From: Janibacter melonis | GTDB lineage: Bacteria > Actinomycetota > Actinomycetes > Actinomycetales > Dermatophilaceae | Direction: 5' to 3' | Length of the DNA stretch: 64,000 nucleotides | Assembly (NCBI RefSeq): GCF_020567375.1 | Contig: NZ_JAJBZM010000001.1 | Coordinates: 419,396 to 483,395 of the forward strand | Shown: positions 1 through 10,821 of the stretch, in pieces | How the letters are laid out: each line of letters begins with the position of its first letter | Numbering within the stretch: the first letter of the stretch is position 1 | Translations under genes and position numbers: made by a program | The notes under the pieces: generated by a model | What the model was told of the DNA's origin: nothing | The model's database searches: none | Seen by the model: only the letters and a program-made list of their open reading frames with translations

Positions 1-2591
<2,591 letters not shown>

Positions 2592-2613
2592 TGTCGACTC
2601 CTCTGTCGTGGTT

Positions 2614-2635
2614 TTTATCTTGACGTCAAGATAAA
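2614..2635 (-). promoter_or_regulatory. 22-bp perfect palindromic operator upstream of acnA
   Basis: The sequence is a perfect inverted repeat with core CTTGACGTCAAG and arms extending to TTTATC/GATAAA. It lies 23-44 bases before the acnA GTG and overlaps the most likely -10/start-site region, so it is placed to repress. Its form resembles the site of the MarR-family regulator TamR of Streptomyces, which is reported to control aconitase and other TCA genes; this assignment is from memory of the family and is an inference. No regulator gene lies in the window next to it. Confidence 0.7.
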
Positions 2636-2747
2636 CTTATCACAGCCCCCGTGCGTCACGGGGTCCGGTTCTGCTCCCACTGTCTCGCACACGGGGCCGC
2701 TCGGCGCGCCGAGCAGCAGCCCTCGTCGGCGGGCGGACAGGGCGCTC

Positions 2748-4058
2748 TCAGCCCGCCGGGACGAAGGTCGCGACGCACTCGACGTGGTGCGTCATCGGGA
2801 AGGCGTCGAGCGAGCGCAGCGCGTCGAGCTCGTACCCGCCTGCCCGCAGGGTGGCGGTGTCGCGCCCCAGCGCGGCGGGGTCGCAGGCGACGTAGACGAG
2901 GCGCCGAGGGCGCATCGCGAGCAGCGCCTCGACGACCCCGCGACCGGCGCCGGTGCGGGGCGGGTCGAGGACGACGACGTCGGCGCTCGGCGGCAGCAGC
3001 TGGGAGCGAACAGGAGCGCGTCCCCCGCGCTGTCCGCGGCGACGCCCCTGCCGGGGCACCCCCAGCAGGTCGTCGACCCGGCCGGGCACGACGACGGCGT
3101 GCCGCTGCTCGGCGAGGTTCTCGGCGAGGTGGTCCAGGGCGAGCGGGTCCGACTCGACGGCGAGCAGCTGGCCCTCCGGCCCGGTCGCCTCGGCCAGCGG
3201 CAGCGAGAGCAGGCCGACCCCGCTGTAGAGGTCGAGCACCCGCTCCCCCAGTTGCACCTGCGCCGCCTCGAGGACGGCCTCGACGAAGGCACGCGGCGCA
3301 TCGGCGTGGACCTGCCAGAAGCCGCGCGCGTCGACGCTCATCTCGCGCTCCCCCGTCGGCGTGGCCACCCGCTCGGTGAGGGTGATGCGCTGCGCGCGGC
3401 CCTGCGGGCCGACCTCGACGAGCGCCACGTCCTCCTCCCCGGAGGCCGCGACGACGTCGACGGCCACCGCGTCCTCGAGCCCGCCCTCGGCGGCCTCCTG
3501 CGCGGCCGCGGCGATGCCCTCGTCGACCCTCGGGTGGGCGATGGGGCACCCGGTGATCGGCACGAGGTCGTGCGAGCGGTGCTTGCGCAGCCCGACGAAG
3601 GGGGTCCCCCCGCCCTCTCGCCCGACCGCCACCTCGACCCGGGTGCGGTAGGCCAGCCCGTCGGTGTCGCCCAGCGGCTCGACGACCACCTCGCGCTCAA
3701 CCCCGCCGAGGCGCTTGAGCTGCTCGACGACGACCTGCGTCTTGAGGGTGCGCTGGTGCTCGGTGCTCACGTGCTGGAGGTCGCAGCCGCCGCAGCCCCC
3801 GGGCCCGGAGACGGGGCAGCGCCGCGGCACGCGGTGCTCCGAGGCCTCGAGCACCTCGACGGCGTCACCGCGCACGAAGCGGTCGCCGGGTCCCCCTTCG
3901 GTGATCCTCACGACCACCCGCTCCCCCGGGATGGTGTGGCGCACGAAGACCACGCGCCCGTCGTGGCGAGCCACGCAGTGCCCGCCGTGCGCGACCGGGC
4001 CGACGACGACCTCGATCTCGTCGCCGACGGCCAGCTCGTCGCCTGCAGGTGTCGTCAT
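2748..4058 (-). CDS. TrmA/RumA-family class I SAM-dependent RNA methyltransferase
   Basis: Probably makes 5-methyluridine in tRNA or rRNA. The 436-residue protein has an N-terminal TRAM RNA-binding domain (about 1-65), then cysteines at 81, 89 and 92 (C-x7-C-x2-C) with a further Cys in GCPIAH, matching the [4Fe-4S] ligands of RumA/RlmD. The SAM site is VLDLYSGVGLLSLPL, followed by VVVLDPPRTGAGR and the catalytic YVACDPAALGRD cysteine motif. The ATG at 4058 follows the transporter stop by 2 nt, so the two are co-transcribed. An extra Arg/Gly-rich insertion (RQGRRRGQRGGR) lies in the Rossmann domain. The substrate (tRNA U54 versus 23S rRNA) cannot be told from sequence. Confidence 0.9.
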   Translation of the reverse strand: MTTPAGDELAVGDEIEVVVGPVAHGGHCVARHDGRVVFVRHTIPGERVVVRITEGGPGDRFVRGDAVEVLEASEHRVPRRCPVSGPGGCGGCDLQHVSTEHQRTLKTQVVVEQLKRLGGVEREVVVEPLGDTDGLAYRTRVEVAVGREGGGTPFVGLRKHRSHDLVPITGCPIAHPRVDEGIAAAAQEAAEGGLEDAVAVDVVAASGEEDVALVEVGPQGRAQRITLTERVATPTGEREMSVDARGFWQVHADAPRAFVEAVLEAAQVQLGERVLDLYSGVGLLSLPLAEATGPEGQLLAVESDPLALDHLAENLAEQRHAVVVPGRVDDLLGVPRQGRRRGQRGGRAPVRSQLLPPSADVVVLDPPRTGAGRGVVEALLAMRPRRLVYVACDPAALGRDTATLRAGGYELDALRSLDAFPMTHHVECVATFVPAG

Positions 4059-4060
4059 GC

Positions 4061-6067
4061 TCACTTCTCTCCTCGTCGCACGTCGCCCGCGACGGGTCCG
4101 TCGAAGCGCTCCTCGGCACCCTGCGAGCTCGCGAGCTGCCACGGCACCGAGCTCACCATGACCCCTGGGGTGAAGAGCAGGCGCGACCTCAGCCGCAGCG
4201 CGCTCTGGTTGTGCAGCAGCTGCTCCCACCAGTGCCCGAGGACGTACTGGGGGATGTAGACGACGACGAGGTCGCGCGGGTTGCCGGAACGGATCGACTT
4301 CACGTAGTCGACGACCGGCCGCGTGATCTCGCGGTAGGGCGAGTCGAGCGACTTCAGCGGCACGGGGATCCCCCGGCGCAGCCACTCGGCCTGGATCTGG
4401 GCCGTCTCGTCCGGGTCGACGTCGACGGTGATCGCCTCGAGGCGCGAGGGCCGGGTCGCGGCGGCGTAGGCGACGGCTCGCAGCGTCGGCTTGTGGATCT
4501 TGCTCACGAGGACGATGGCGTGGACCCGCGAGGGGAGCAGCTGCTGCTGCGTGTCGTCCTCGCGGACCGCGAGCTCCTCGCGCACGTGGTCGTAGTGCCG
4601 TCGGATCGCGATCATCAGGGCGAAGAGCACGCCCATCGCCGCGAGCGCGTAGCCCGCGCCGTGGGTGAACTTCGTCAGCAGGACGACGACGAGCACCGTG
4701 CCCGACATCGCCGCGCCGACGGCGTTGATCGCCCGTGAGCGGCGCATGCGGCGGCGGGCCCGCTCGTCCTTCTCGACCGCGAGGTGGCGGTTCCAGTGGC
4801 GCACCATGCCGGTCTGGCTCAGCGTGAAGGAGATGAAGACCCCGACGATGTAGAGCTGGATGAGGGCCGTGACCTCGGCGTCGTAGGCGACGATGAGCGC
4901 CGCTGCGGCGGCCGCGAGGATGACGATGCCGTTGCTGAAGGCGAGGCGGTCGCCGCGGGTGTGCAGCTGGCGCGGCAGGTAGCCGTCCTTGGCGAGGATC
5001 GACCCCAGGACGGGGAAGCCGTTGAAGGCGGTGTTCGCCGCGAGCACGAGGATGAGCCCGGTGACGACCGAGACGAGGACGACGCCGGGGTGGAATCCGG
5101 AGAAGACCGACTTCGCGACCTGGCCCATGACGGTGTCCTGGACGTAGGAGTCGCCGACGGGCACCCCGTCGCGCAGCAGCTGGCGCTGCGGGTCGTCGGC
5201 GAAGTGGACCCCGGTCCACGTCGCGAGGCTCATCATCGACAGGAGCATCGTCGTCGAGACCGCTCCCATGAGGAGCAGCGTCGTCGCGGCGTTCGTCGAC
5301 TTGGGCTTCTTGAAGGCCGGGACGCCGTTGCTGATCGCCTCGACACCCGTGAGCGCCGCGCAGCCGGACGAGAAGGCGCGCAGGAGCAGGAAGGCCATCG
5401 CCAGCGTGCCGAGCTGCTCGTACCCGGCCTCGGGGGCGAGCGTGAGATCGGCCGACTCGGCCTGCGGCAGCTCGCCGAAGGTGCGCCGGGCGAAGCCGAC
5501 GAGCGCCATCCCGAGCACGGCGGCCATGAAGAGGTAGGTGGGGATCGCGAAGGCGGAGCCCGACTCGCGCACCCCGCGCAGGTTCATCGCGGTGAGGGCG
5601 ACGACGATGCCGACGGCGACGAGGGCCTCGTGCCCGCGCAGGAAGGAGAAGGCGGACGCGGCGTTCTGCACCCCCGAGCTCACCGACACGGCGACCGTGA
5701 GGACGTAGTCGACGAGCAGCGCGCTCGCGACGGTCAGACCGGCGCGCGGCCCGAGGTTGACGCTCGCGACCTCGTAGTCACCGCCGCCGGAGGGGTAGGC
5801 GTGGACGTTCTGGCGATAGCTGAGGACGACGACGACCATGACGACGACGACCGCCAGCGCGATCTCCCACGAGTGGGTGAGGGCGAGCGCGCCGCCGGCC
5901 AGACCGAGGGTCAGCAGGATCTCGTCCGGGGCGTAGGCCACGGAGGACAGCGCGTCGCTGGCGAAGACCGGCAGCGCGATCTTCTTGGGCAGCAGCGTCT
6001 CGCCGAGACGGTCGCTGCGCATCGCTCGGCCGACGAGCACCCGCTTGAGCAGACGACCCCTGGACAC
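4061..6067 (-). CDS. KimA-like APC-superfamily transporter (probable potassium importer)
   Basis: A 668-residue membrane protein with about 12 hydrophobic segments and a soluble C-terminal domain of roughly 190 residues. Characteristic blocks such as FASDALSSVAYAPDEIL, SYRQNVHAYPSGGGDY, FSSGCAALTGVEAISNGVPA and GVFISFTLSQTGMVRHW closely resemble Bacillus KimA (YdaO), a c-di-AMP-regulated K+/H+ symporter, including the C-terminal HNQSALRLRSRLL segment. Many genomes label such genes only as amino-acid permeases. It starts with GTG at 6067 and lies head to head with two TrkA-type RCK genes, which supports a role in potassium uptake. The substrate is inferred from homology and context, not proven. 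Confidence 0.82.
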   Translation of the reverse strand: MSRGRLLKRVLVGRAMRSDRLGETLLPKKIALPVFASDALSSVAYAPDEILLTLGLAGGALALTHSWEIALAVVVVMVVVVLSYRQNVHAYPSGGGDYEVASVNLGPRAGLTVASALLVDYVLTVAVSVSSGVQNAASAFSFLRGHEALVAVGIVVALTAMNLRGVRESGSAFAIPTYLFMAAVLGMALVGFARRTFGELPQAESADLTLAPEAGYEQLGTLAMAFLLLRAFSSGCAALTGVEAISNGVPAFKKPKSTNAATTLLLMGAVSTTMLLSMMSLATWTGVHFADDPQRQLLRDGVPVGDSYVQDTVMGQVAKSVFSGFHPGVVLVSVVTGLILVLAANTAFNGFPVLGSILAKDGYLPRQLHTRGDRLAFSNGIVILAAAAAALIVAYDAEVTALIQLYIVGVFISFTLSQTGMVRHWNRHLAVEKDERARRRMRRSRAINAVGAAMSGTVLVVVLLTKFTHGAGYALAAMGVLFALMIAIRRHYDHVREELAVREDDTQQQLLPSRVHAIVLVSKIHKPTLRAVAYAAATRPSRLEAITVDVDPDETAQIQAEWLRRGIPVPLKSLDSPYREITRPVVDYVKSIRSGNPRDLVVVYIPQYVLGHWWEQLLHNQSALRLRSRLLFTPGVMVSSVPWQLASSQGAEERFDGPVAGDVRRGEK

Positions 6068-6163
6068 GAGGCAGAACTGTACGCGGGCACCGGGCCCGCC
6101 GCTGCGCGACGACGAGGTGCCGCGTCACCCCTTCGCCCCCCGGCCGCCGCACGTGCCGGCGTG

Positions 6164-6169
6164 TACCGT
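6164..6169 (+). promoter_or_regulatory. -10 box for a probable leaderless transcript of the first TrkA gene
   Basis: TACCGT ends 6 nt before the GTG at 6176, which would place the transcription start at the start codon. No ribosome binding site is visible upstream of that GTG. Confidence 0.5.
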
Positions 6170-6175
6170 CGCACC

Positions 6176-6841
6176 GTGCATTTCGTCATCATGGGGTGCG
6201 GTCGCGTGGGGGCCTCGCTCTCCCGGTCGCTGGAGCGCGGCGGCCACGACGTCGCCGTCGTCGACCAGGACCCGGCGGCCTTCCGCCGGCTCGGCCCGGA
6301 GTTCGCCGGGCGACGTGTCGAAGGGGTCGGCTTCGACCGGGACACCCTGCTGCAGGCCGGCATCGAGCAGGCCTACGCCTTCGCCGCCGTCTCCAGCGGT
6401 GACAACTCCAACATCCTCGCGGCCCGGGTGGCGCGCGAGACCTTCGGCGTCGAGCACGTCGTCGCCCGCATCTACGACCCGGACCGCGCCGAGATCTACC
6501 AGCGCCTGGGCATCCCCACGGTCGCGACGGTGCGGTGGACCGCCGACCAGGTGATCCGCCGGCTCCTGCCGCAGGGCCACGCCCCCGAGCACACCGACGC
6601 CTCCGGCGCCGTGATCATCGCCGAGGTGCAGGTCGACCCGTCGTGGGTCGGTCGTCGTCTCTCGCAGCTCGAGTCGGCGACGGGCGCCCGCGTCGCCTAC
6701 CTCACCCGGCTCGGCGAGGGCACGATCCCCGGGCCGGACACGGTCTACCAGGAGGGCGACCTCGTCCACCTGACCATCCCGCGCACGCGCGTCGGAGACG
6801 TCGAGCGCGTCCTCGACAAGGCCCCTCCGGCGCAGGACTGA
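6176..6841 (+). CDS. TrkA-type potassium uptake regulator (RCK), first copy
   Basis: A 221-residue cytoplasmic protein with an N-terminal Rossmann RCK_N domain (FVIMGCGRVGASLSRSLE, then an acidic VVDQD that binds ribose) and a C-terminal RCK_C domain from about residue 140. Such proteins bind NAD(H) or nucleotides and gate or regulate K+ transporters. The GTG start at 6176 was chosen because a -10 box lies 6 nt upstream and the glycine motif would otherwise be too internal. It is 9 nt from the second RCK gene and divergent from the KimA-like transporter. No separate Trk/Ktr membrane subunit is present nearby, so the KimA-like protein is its likely partner. Confidence 0.9.
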   Translation: MHFVIMGCGRVGASLSRSLERGGHDVAVVDQDPAAFRRLGPEFAGRRVEGVGFDRDTLLQAGIEQAYAFAAVSSGDNSNILAARVARETFGVEHVVARIYDPDRAEIYQRLGIPTVATVRWTADQVIRRLLPQGHAPEHTDASGAVIIAEVQVDPSWVGRRLSQLESATGARVAYLTRLGEGTIPGPDTVYQEGDLVHLTIPRTRVGDVERVLDKAPPAQD

Positions 6842-6850
6842 GAGGACACC

Positions 6851-7525
6851 ATGCGAGTCGTCATCGCCGGGGCCGGCAGCGTGGGCCGCTCCATCGCCCG
6901 TGAACTGCTCGACAACGAGCACGAGATCCTCCTCGTCGACAAGCACGCCGACGAGGCCCGGGTGGCCAAGCTGCCCGAGGCCAGCTGGCTGGCCGGTGAC
7001 GCGTGCGAGATCTCCACCCTGCTCGAGGCGGGCCTGGCCGACTGCGACGTCGTCGTCGCCGCCACGGGCGACGACAAGGTCAACCTCGTCGTCTCGCTGC
7101 TCGCCAAGACCGAGTTCGGCGTGCCGCGCACCGTCGGACGGGTCAACAACCCCAAGAACGAGTGGATGTTCGACGAGTCGTGGGGCGTCGACGTCGCCGT
7201 GTCGACGCCGCGCATCATGACCGCCCTCGTCGAGGAGGCGGTGAGCGTCGGCGACCTCGTGCGGATCTTCGAGTTCCAGCAGGGCAGCGCGACGATGGTC
7301 GAGATCACCCTGCCCGCGGACAACCCCTACGTCGGGCGTCGGGTCGGCGACATCACCTTCCCCGTGGACACCGTCCTCACCGGGATCATCCGCGACGCCC
7401 GTCCGATCCACCCCTCGGTCGACGACGCCCTCGAGGCGCTCGACGAGCTGCTCTTCCTCACCACGGCCGAGGCCGAGCCCCAGCTGGCGCACATGATGAG
7501 CCCGCGTCGCGGCGCGACCGCCTGA
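6851..7525 (+). CDS. TrkA-type potassium uptake regulator (RCK), second copy
   Basis: A 224-residue paralogue of the preceding gene, with RVVIAGAGSVGRSIARELL as nucleotide-binding loop and an RCK_C domain over the last 80 residues. The ATG has a GAGGACACC ribosome binding site and follows the first copy by 9 nt, so the two form one transcript and probably a heteromeric or paired gating ring. The C-terminus ends in a basic, methionine-containing tail (HMMSPRRGATA). It converges on the DUF3159 gene, with a short hairpin over both stop codons. Confidence 0.9.
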   Translation: MRVVIAGAGSVGRSIARELLDNEHEILLVDKHADEARVAKLPEASWLAGDACEISTLLEAGLADCDVVVAATGDDKVNLVVSLLAKTEFGVPRTVGRVNNPKNEWMFDESWGVDVAVSTPRIMTALVEEAVSVGDLVRIFEFQQGSATMVEITLPADNPYVGRRVGDITFPVDTVLTGIIRDARPIHPSVDDALEALDELLFLTTAEAEPQLAHMMSPRRGATA

Positions 7526-7550
7526 GCGACCGGGCCGCTCGCGCGCTCAG
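7522..7550. terminator. Short hairpin between convergent trkA-type and DUF3159 genes
   Basis: CTGAGCG at 7522-7528 pairs with CGCTCAG at 7544-7550 and covers both stop codons. It has no T-tract and the stem is only 7 bp, so it is a weak candidate. Confidence 0.35.
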
Positions 7551-8278
7551 CGCGGCGGGTGCGGGCCGGCCGGCTCCTGGAGGAGCTCGTCGCCGGGCTC
7601 GATCGGGGTCTGGCCCCGCAGGAGCATCGCGCCCATGAGGGCGACGGCGGCCGCCCACAGCGGCCAGCCGAGGACGACCTTGCTCACGGTGAGACCCGCG
7701 ACGTTCTCGGCGAGGTAGAGCGGACCCATGATCGCGACGCGGATCGCGTAGACCGCGACGAGCACGAGGGTGAGCCGGCTGCACACCCGCACGGCGGCGG
7801 GGTTGCGCCGCCAGCGGGTGAAGTCGCCCTCGCGAGCCGCCGGGTCGGTGGCGCCGATCATCAGGCCGACGAGGGGCCAGCGCAGCACGACCGACAGGGC
7901 CGCCGCGACGCCGTAGGCCAGGCTCGTGAGGATCCCGGGCAGGAAGGCGTCCTCGGCGTTGCCGGAGCGCAGCGCGAAGAAGGCGGCGATCGCCGCGGCG
8001 AAGACGCCGGAGACGACGAACTGCACGCTCGAGCGCGAGGCCAGACGTGCGAGGAGCATGACGACGACGAGCACCCCGGCGGCGCCGAGGGAGATCGTGC
8101 GGTCCTGCGTGATCGACCACGAGATGACGAAGGCGAGCATCGGCAGCGTCGTCTCGAGCGAGCCCCGGATCCCGCCGAGGGCGTCGGACAGCCGCTGCCG
8201 GATGAGCCCCTCGACCGTCGTCGGCACCGGGCGCAGGGCCTCGGGCGTGCCGGCCGGCGCGTCCGCGTCGCGGCTCAT
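7547..8278 (-). CDS. DUF3159 family membrane protein
   Basis: A 243-residue protein with about six hydrophobic segments beginning near residue 45 (LPMLAFVISWSITQDRTISLG) and a Pro-rich C-terminal tail. DUF3159 proteins are conserved in Actinobacteria directly downstream of an OB-fold gene and dut, as here, but have no established function. The ATG at 8278 overlaps the stop codon of the upstream gene by an ATGA junction, so it is translationally coupled and last in the DUF4193-dut-DUF3710-OB operon. A conserved WP-L-GLMIG stretch and the R-RR-P segment around residue 155-165 are typical. Confidence 0.85.
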   Translation of the reverse strand: MSRDADAPAGTPEALRPVPTTVEGLIRQRLSDALGGIRGSLETTLPMLAFVISWSITQDRTISLGAAGVLVVVMLLARLASRSSVQFVVSGVFAAAIAAFFALRSGNAEDAFLPGILTSLAYGVAAALSVVLRWPLVGLMIGATDPAAREGDFTRWRRNPAAVRVCSRLTLVLVAVYAIRVAIMGPLYLAENVAGLTVSKVVLGWPLWAAAVALMGAMLLRGQTPIEPGDELLQEPAGPHPPR

Positions 8279-8640
8279 GAGGGCGGGGGGACGATGTCGT
8301 AGGACGGGTTGTAGATCGTGCGGTTGCGCGTCCCCTGGCACAGCCGGCCGTGGGCACGCACGTAGGTGCCGGGGCGGATGCCGCCGATCTCGCGCCGGCC
8401 CAGCCAGACGAGGTCGACGGGGCACGTGCCGTCGTAGAGCTCAGCGACGAGCGCGGGCACCGTGACCCGAGGGCGCAGCGTGACGCTGCGGATCGTGCCG
8501 GCGACGGTGACGACCTCGCGGTCGGGTGCCTCGTCGAGCGCGGTGCAGCCGAGGTCCTTCGCACCCGTGCGCAGCTCGTCGTCGACGAGGTCGTCGTCGG
8601 AGCGCACGATGTCGCGCAGGCGGCGCAGGACGGTGCTCAT
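8275..8640 (-). CDS. OB-fold nucleic acid-binding domain protein
   Basis: A 121-residue protein with one predicted OB fold from about residue 40 (REVVTVAGTIRSVTLRPR ... GRREIGGIRPGTYVRAHGRL). It resembles the short actinobacterial OB-fold proteins found between DUF3159 and DUF3710. Binding to single-stranded nucleic acid is the usual guess, but no function is established. Its start (8640) and stop each overlap neighbours by ATGA, which indicates strict coupling in the operon. No catalytic motif is visible. Confidence 0.8.
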   Translation of the reverse strand: MSTVLRRLRDIVRSDDDLVDDELRTGAKDLGCTALDEAPDREVVTVAGTIRSVTLRPRVTVPALVAELYDGTCPVDLVWLGRREIGGIRPGTYVRAHGRLCQGTRNRTIYNPSYDIVPPPS

Positions 8641-9287
8641 GACTGCTCGGTCGCCGGCATCTTCAGCTCGAGCATCTCGCGCGGCGCCATCGGGTCGGCA
8701 CCACGGACGACGACGAGGTCGCGCACGACGTCGTCGAGCCGGGCGCGGGCGGCCTCGTCCACCGCGGCGCGGCCGGAGTACACGGCGCGCAGGAACCACC
8801 GGGGGCCGTCGACCCCGGCGAAGATCGCAGGGGCGAAGACCGTGCGGCCGTCGCCGCCGGGCTGGGGCAGCCGGGTGCGCAGCTCGGTGCCGAAGGGACC
8901 GGTGCCCTCCTCGACGGTGCCGCGGTTCTTCTCGATCATCTCGGCGATCTCGCCGCGGATCTCGTCCCAGATGCCGCTGGAGCGGGGCGCGGCGAAGGCC
9001 TGGAGCTGGACGGTGGCGTCGTCGACGCCGACCTGCACGGCGGAGACAGCGTCGGACGTCGGGTCGACCTCGAGGCGCAGCTCCATGCCGGGGCCGGGGC
9101 GCAGCCACAGTCCGCCGAAGTCGACGCGGCCGTCGGCCTCGCCGACCTGGGACTGGTCGAAGGGACCGCTCTCGCCCGCCGCGACGGCGGTGCCGTCCGA
9201 CGTCTCGTCGGCCGTCGTCGAGCCGTCGGCGTCCTGGGTCTGCGGGGCGTCGCCCTGCTCCGACGCCTTCTTCTTACGACCGAACAT
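8637..9287 (-). CDS. DUF3710 domain protein
   Basis: A 216-residue soluble protein. Residues 1-55 are low complexity after a basic MFGRKKK start; the DUF3710 core follows ([19 protein letters not shown] ... [15 protein letters not shown]). The family is restricted to Actinobacteria and consistently lies beside dut, suggesting a nucleotide or DNA-related role, but this is inference from context only. The start at 9287 overlaps the 3' end of dut by 14 nt and the stop overlaps the next gene by ATGA. Confidence 0.85.
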   Translation of the reverse strand: MFGRKKKASEQGDAPQTQDADGSTTADETSDGTAVAAGESGPFDQSQVGEADGRVDFGGLWLRPGPGMELRLEVDPTSDAVSAVQVGVDDATVQLQAFAAPRSSGIWDEIRGEIAEMIEKNRGTVEEGTGPFGTELRTRLPQPGGDGRTVFAPAIFAGVDGPRWFLRAVYSGRAAVDEAARARLDDVVRDLVVVRGADPMAPREMLELKMPATEQS

Positions 9288-9756
9288 CGTGTCCTGGACC
9301 TTCCTCGATGGTGAAGCCCCCGCTGGAGCCGTGACCAGTCTCGCCCCGGAGCGACCCGGGGAGCGAATCGACCTCGACGAAGTCGCCGGTGCCGACCTCC
9401 TGGAGCACGAGCTGCGCGATGCGGTCGCCGGCGGCGAGGGTCACCGCGCGCTCACGGTCGAGGTTGACGAGGTTGACGAGGATCTCTCCCCGGTACCCCG
9501 AGTCGACCGTGCCGGGGGCGTTGACGACCGAGACCCCGTGCTGGGCGGCGAGCCCGGAGCGGGGGTGCACCAGACCCACCCAGCCCGGCGGCAGCGCGAT
9601 CGCGACCCCGGTGGGGACGAGCGCACGCTCGCCGGGCGCGAGGGTGACCTCGGCGACGCTGGTGAGGTCCGCGCCGGCGTCGCCGTCCTTGGCGTACGTC
9701 GGCAGCACCGCGTCGGCGTGGAGCCGACGGACGAGGACCTCGGGTCGGTCAGCCAT
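9274..9756 (-). CDS. dut: Deoxyuridine 5'-triphosphate nucleotidohydrolase (dUTPase)
   Basis: Hydrolyses dUTP to dUMP and pyrophosphate, keeping uracil out of DNA and feeding dTMP synthesis. The 160-residue protein carries the five trimeric dUTPase motifs: [27 protein letters not shown] (with the catalytic Asp), GDRIAQLV and the C-terminal [12 protein letters not shown], which replaces the more usual RGxGGFGSTG. The ATG at 9756 (MADRPEV) was preferred over an upstream GTG at 9771 because the latter would overlap the DUF4193 gene. It starts 2 nt after that gene. Confidence 0.95.
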   Translation of the reverse strand: MADRPEVLVRRLHADAVLPTYAKDGDAGADLTSVAEVTLAPGERALVPTGVAIALPPGWVGLVHPRSGLAAQHGVSVVNAPGTVDSGYRGEILVNLVNLDRERAVTLAAGDRIAQLVLQEVGTGDFVEVDSLPGSLRGETGHGSSGGFTIEEGPGHDVRS

Positions 9757-9758
9757 GC

Positions 9759-10058
9759 TCAGGCGGCGCACTCCCGGCAGATCGGGCCGGACGTGCCCTC
9801 GCTGGCGAGCTGGCTGCGGTGGTGGACGAGGAAGCAGCTGGTGCAGGTGAACTCGTCGGCCTGACGAGGCAGGACCCGCACCGACATCTCCTCACCGGAG
9901 AGGTCGGCCCCGGGCAGCTCGAAGCCCTCGGCCGCCTCGGTCTCGTCGACGTCGACGTTGCTCGACTGCTGGTCGGCTCGTCGAGACTTCAGCTCCTCGA
10001 TGGAGTCCTCGGAGATGTCGTCGTCGGTCTTGCGTGGAGCGTCGTAGTCGGTTGCCAT
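9759..10058 (-). CDS. DUF4193 zinc-ribbon-like protein
   Basis: A 99-residue acidic protein that begins [14 protein letters not shown] and contains [17 protein letters not shown], the signature of DUF4193. Cysteines 72, 75, 94 and 97 form two CxxC pairs and presumably bind zinc. The family is near-universal in Actinobacteria and highly expressed, but its function is not established to my knowledge. The start at 10058 matches the conserved MATDYD N-terminus; an ATG at 10070 ([10 protein letters not shown]) is the alternative, with GAGGGGA immediately before it. It heads the dut operon; a 9-bp inverted repeat lies upstream. Confidence 0.9.
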   Translation of the reverse strand: MATDYDAPRKTDDDISEDSIEELKSRRADQQSSNVDVDETEAAEGFELPGADLSGEEMSVRVLPRQADEFTCTSCFLVHHRSQLASEGTSGPICRECAA

Positions 10059-10100
10059 TGTGGTGGTCATTCCCCTCAGCGCGCGTGGTAGATCGTGGTC

Positions 10101-10121
10101 GGGTCGTGCAACGCACGACCC
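10101..10121. promoter_or_regulatory. Inverted repeat in the leader/promoter of the DUF4193-dut operon
   Basis: GGGTCGTGC and GCACGACCC are a perfect 9-bp inverted repeat separated by 3 nt, 43 bases before the DUF4193 start. It could be an operator or a leader hairpin. It is not followed by a T-tract on either strand, so termination is less likely. Confidence 0.45.
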
Positions 10122-10206
10122 CGCAGTTTTGTGCCCGGCGGGGCGGATTGTGCCTGAGCGGGGGGCACGAGCGCCACCTGGGTTCGCAGGGGGAGACCGT
10201 GAGCCC

Positions 10207-10821
10207 TCACAGGAGGGAGAAACCTGGAGCAAGGACAGTACGCCCGGTGAGGGCGAGCAGCACCTGCGGGGCCTGCCCCGGCGCGATCCGCGCGCAGAGC
10301 GCGACAGCGGGCACGCACGCCTCGACGAGCTCGGCGGGCGGCTCCTGCCCGGTCGCCCGGGCGAGGTCGAGCCCGTGGACCGTGAGCTCGAGGGCCCGCG
10401 TCGGCAGGTAGTCGGCGAGCACGAGGGTGCCGAAGGGGGTGACCGCCGGGGTGTCGTCCGCGCTCTCGTGCACGACGCGCAGGGCGCGGTCCGCGGCTGC
10501 GTGCACGGCCGACCAGGGGTCGTCCCCGAGGGCCCGGCCGGCCGCACGGCCGCGCTCGGCGACGGCCGCGTCACCGGAGGGCAGCGCGCGCGCCGCGGCG
10601 TAGTAGCCCGCGGTGCCGACGAGCTCGACGTCCGGCCCGGGCTCGCGGCCCACGTAGTCGACGAGCGTGACGAAGGCCCGCGACGTGTGGCCGAGCAGGG
10701 AGCGCACGTCCCACTCCCCCAGCCCCGGCCGGTCGAGCTGCTCGGACGAGATCGCGTCGACGACCGCGAGCACGCCCGTGCTCGCGAGCTCGAACCAGGC
10801 GCGGGGGCCGACCTCGCTCAT
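10207..10821 (-). CDS. Maleylpyruvate isomerase/DinB-like mycothiol-dependent family protein
   Basis: A 204-residue protein with the DinB-like four-helix N-terminal domain (LDRPGLGEWDVRSLLGHTSRAF) and a second conserved block, PFGTLVLADYLPTRALELTVHGLDLA, that includes the metal-binding HGLDLA histidine region of the MDMPI family. Such proteins often transfer or use mycothiol, but most members have unknown substrates. The gene overlaps the upstream inositol phosphatase by ATGA at 10818-10821. The specific reaction cannot be assigned. Confidence 0.8.
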   Translation of the reverse strand: MSEVGPRAWFELASTGVLAVVDAISSEQLDRPGLGEWDVRSLLGHTSRAFVTLVDYVGREPGPDVELVGTAGYYAAARALPSGDAAVAERGRAAGRALGDDPWSAVHAAADRALRVVHESADDTPAVTPFGTLVLADYLPTRALELTVHGLDLARATGQEPPAELVEACVPAVALCARIAPGQAPQVLLALTGRTVLAPGFSLL

